From Taibaiella sp. (GTDB taxonomy: Bacteria > Bacteroidota > Bacteroidia > Chitinophagales > Chitinophagaceae): a stretch of DNA of 64,000 nt. A program made the translations under genes and the position numbers. The stretch is taken from the NCBI GenBank assembly GCA_019638495.1, contig JAHBTQ010000002.1, positions 186,001-250,000 of the forward strand, in the 5' to 3' direction. Positions 61,934 to 64,000 of the stretch are shown here, in pieces. Position 1 is the first letter of the stretch; the number at the start of each line of letters is the position of its first letter. The notes beneath the pieces were generated by a model that saw only the letters and a program-made list of their open reading frames with translations, had not been told where the DNA came from and made no database searches.

Positions 61934-63544
61934 ATGAAATATACGCGGTATGGTACAGGAATATTACTATTAACCATAGCTGTGGTGTACCTGTTTTATG
62001 CCCTAAATGTATTCCCGATACCCGGGACAGATTCATCGTCGTTTCTGCCGCCGGCGCTTACATTCGGGCAGGGTAAGGGCCTGGTTAATCCCTTTTTCTT
62101 CGCAAGCGAAATTACCGACCTCACAGGCAACCGGCTTTATAATTATTATGTACCTTTTTATACATGGTTCCTCGGTTTTTGGGTGGCCATCATACCGGGC
62201 ATAAAGACCATATTTGTTGTGGGGGCCTTGCTTACTACGCTGGCACTGCTCTTGTACAGGCGGATTATTATTAACGGGACTCCTGCTTCTGCCGGCAAGC
62301 TTTTTACTGCCACAATATTGCTTTCCATTCCCTACCTGGCCACCTACTCGCTACCCACCATCGGCAGGCCCGAGCAGCTTACTGCTCTTTTGCTGCTGGT
62401 GTTGTTCGTGCTATACCGCAACAGGGCACGTATTGGCTTCTGGCTATACAACCCATTACTGGTCGCAATATTTGCGGTGCTGCTGGCCACGCAGATCATT
62501 GGTTTTTATTTCGCGTTCCTTGTGTTTCTCATCATCGAATTCGTGCAGCAAGGCGATGCCGGGCGGGTTTTGGTAGTGAATGTAGTACGTGCAATTGGCG
62601 TGCTACTTCTGTTCTACCTTATCCTGGAGGCCAGCCCCAATGGTTTCAGAGTCACTATTGAAGGCATTTTAAGTGTATCCCCGATGATCTTCATGAGAAC
62701 CGATACCGGTATCCGCTCATTTGTGTTCTTTTGGCTATTGAGCCCGTTCAATATTGGTTTCGCAGTAGTATTCCTGGCTTGCATTCGTTATTGGCTCCTC
62801 TACATGCGCCAGTCTCTTCCGGCTGTGGCCCCTATAAATAAGTTCTTCATAATATGCCTGCATATAGCCCTGGTCGCCGGCATTTTTGCATTTCTCCTTC
62901 ATAGGCCTCCTACCGTGTACAATGCTACACAGTACATTTACGTTTTTGTGCTTTTCCTGCTGCTGAACTATGATAAATACCGTGGCAGTAAGTATCATTT
63001 CTTTATTCTGCCTTCATTGATGTTTTGTTTCCTGGCAGGCAGCCTGCTGTTTTTACGTACCCTCGTATTGTTTATCGACACAAAGGCCGATGGCAAGGAT
63101 TACGCTGCGGCGAGGAATAAACTGGCGGAAGTAGAAAGGAAATATGGCAGGTGCTATACACAGCTCAACTTATGGCCTTTATACGACGACCCATACAACG
63201 TGTTGACCCTGGAAAAGAGATACATGCGCCCGCCAACCCCTACTGCGCACCCCGGCGAAATAATTGTGATGCCGAAAACCAATGAAGGTACCCCGCAAGA
63301 TGTGCCCGCCAGCCCGGAGTTGGCTGAAGCGCTTGACGTTTATGACACGCGCAACTTCTTCTATATAGTACATTCCGGCGATATCATAGTAATGCCGCAG
63401 GCAAATAAGGATATCCCCAGGAGTTTGCTGGACAGGAGCGAAATACTGGAAGACTGGCGCACCACCAACGTACGCACCTTTATGCATATACCCATAGCAC
63501 GCCACCCATTCGGATATAGCTTTGTAGTGCTGAGGGTGAAATAG
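61934..63544 (+). CDS. Polytopic GT-C-like membrane protein, function unknown
   Basis: 536 residues with about ten membrane segments in the first 370. The early FPIPGTDSSSFLPPALTFGQGKGLVNPFF loop and NYYVPFYTWFLGF resemble dolichol-phosphate-type glycosyltransferases (GT-C), which carry an acidic residue in the first large loop; the assignment is weak. The C-terminal 165 residues are soluble and contain two related segments, GEIIVMPKTN and GDIIVMPQAN, then end RTFMHIPIARHPFGYSFVVLRVK. The last 30 residues are also preserved in the decayed copy at 42750. A TATCTTTA box precedes the gene. Confidence 0.72.
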   Translation: MKYTRYGTGILLLTIAVVYLFYALNVFPIPGTDSSSFLPPALTFGQGKGLVNPFFFASEITDLTGNRLYNYYVPFYTWFLGFWVAIIPGIKTIFVVGALLTTLALLLYRRIIINGTPASAGKLFTATILLSIPYLATYSLPTIGRPEQLTALLLLVLFVLYRNRARIGFWLYNPLLVAIFAVLLATQIIGFYFAFLVFLIIEFVQQGDAGRVLVVNVVRAIGVLLLFYLILEASPNGFRVTIEGILSVSPMIFMRTDTGIRSFVFFWLLSPFNIGFAVVFLACIRYWLLYMRQSLPAVAPINKFFIICLHIALVAGIFAFLLHRPPTVYNATQYIYVFVLFLLLNYDKYRGSKYHFFILPSLMFCFLAGSLLFLRTLVLFIDTKADGKDYAAARNKLAEVERKYGRCYTQLNLWPLYDDPYNVLTLEKRYMRPPTPTAHPGEIIVMPKTNEGTPQDVPASPELAEALDVYDTRNFFYIVHSGDIIVMPQANKDIPRSLLDRSEILEDWRTTNVRTFMHIPIARHPFGYSFVVLRVK

Positions 63545-64000
63545 CGAATTGGGAGTAAGCCCTGCCTGCTAGTGTTCTTCACCAACGCAAAATGTATGAT
63601 TAGAAGCAATCGCTCTATACTAGTGCGAAAATGAAGGTTACAAAGATTTTTTGCTCGTAGGCTTTGATGGTTTTTTGCGGTTCATGCCCGAAGGGCATAC
63701 CTGTTAATAGCCCCCGGTGTAACCGGGGGTAGGTAACAACCTCAACACACGCACCCCGTAGGTGGTGCACCCGTCGAGGTACATGATACCTGAACATCGA
63801 TTTTGCGCGACCGGATCATTTATGGGTGGGCTGAAATGCTTGCCTGTATTGGTTATGGTGTTTTTCTTTAACTTCTACGCGGTGCTAAACGCTTCTAAAA
63901 GTTGCTAAAAGTTGCGCAGGAACTGCTGCCAATTGCTAAGGATTGCTAAAAACTGCTACCAACTGCTGAAACCCTACCGGGGAGAGCTTACTTCGTAGGG
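63545..64000. repeat. Repeat-rich non-coding right edge
   Basis: No gene is visible. Hairpins include ATGCCCGAAGGGCAT (about 63685), CCCCCGGTGTAACCGGGGG (about 63711-63729), GCACCCCGTAGGTGGTGC (about 63752) and a CCCTAC..GTAGGG pair closing the window (about 63972-64000). Between 63880 and 63968 a degenerate 10-11 base unit containing TGCTAAAA or TGCT recurs about nine times. Arrays of this kind resemble Bacteroidota REP-like elements tied to IS200-type transposases, none of which is in view. Confidence 0.65.

Overview
The window reads as a chromosomal segment of a Bacteroidota bacterium, most likely of the Chitinophagales/Chitinophagaceae type. The evidence is five secreted proteins with type IX secretion (T9SS) C-terminal sorting domains, a PorP/SprF-family protein, BT_3928-type DoxX and lipoprotein families, AMP nucleosidase, and several TAnnTTTG (-7) promoter boxes typical of the phylum. 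No rRNA, CRISPR array, intact transposase or integrase is visible. Most of the sequence is ordinary chromosome; the accessory material is confined to a few intergenic scars and one AT-rich two-gene cassette.

Layout. 1-7 kb: left-edge secreted protein (partial), a T9SS cargo with Ig-like repeats, a cystathionine beta-synthase-like enzyme, MarC, peptidase T and dihydropteroate synthase. 7-15.3 kb: a DoxX-type membrane protein, then a heavy-metal RND efflux operon (small secreted protein, TolC-like outer membrane factor, CusB-like adaptor, CzcA-like pump), and an SRPBCC/GyrI-like fusion on the other strand. 15.3-20 kb: two paralogous small exported proteins, a translationally coupled membrane protein/XRE regulator pair, a polyproline lipoprotein, an AHSA1-like protein and a T9SS-sorted beta-propeller-like protein. 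20-32.4 kb: a GH125 mannosidase, an M36 metalloprotease with T9SS domain, and a three-gene gliding/adhesion operon (TPR-PD40 protein, PorP/SprF, 1886-residue Ig/SprB-repeat adhesin with a type B sorting domain). 32.5-39.8 kb: thioredoxin-fold protein, sigma/membrane-protein pair, tRNA-Arg, rlmH, AMP nucleosidase, rimO, der.

40-49 kb: a secreted PNGase F-like protein, a VOC protein, a DUF1003 protein and two tandem receptor-like adenylate cyclases (signal peptide, periplasmic TPR, one membrane segment, class III cyclase). Two decayed gene tails lie here. One is a third cyclase C-terminus; the other is the C-terminus of the membrane protein that is intact at 61.9 kb. Next come tRNA-Leu(CAA) with a 41-bp partial copy of its 3' half, and tRNA-Gln(CTG). 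49-52.3 kb: a large M1 metallopeptidase. 52.3-55.5 kb: the accessory pocket, with two AT-rich unrecognised genes between two repeat-filled non-coding stretches. 55.5-64 kb: lipoprotein, fatty acid desaturase preceded by a perfect 10-bp inverted repeat, sucC, glycine-rich RRM protein, patatin-like phospholipase with a coupled membrane protein, a polytopic GT-C-like membrane protein, and a repeat-rich right edge.

Together the secreted proteins (GH125, PNGase F-like, M36, M1, T9SS adhesins) suggest an organism that degrades glycoproteins at its surface. The most notable material is the two-gene cassette, the serially decayed paralogue tails and the tRNA-Leu partial duplication.
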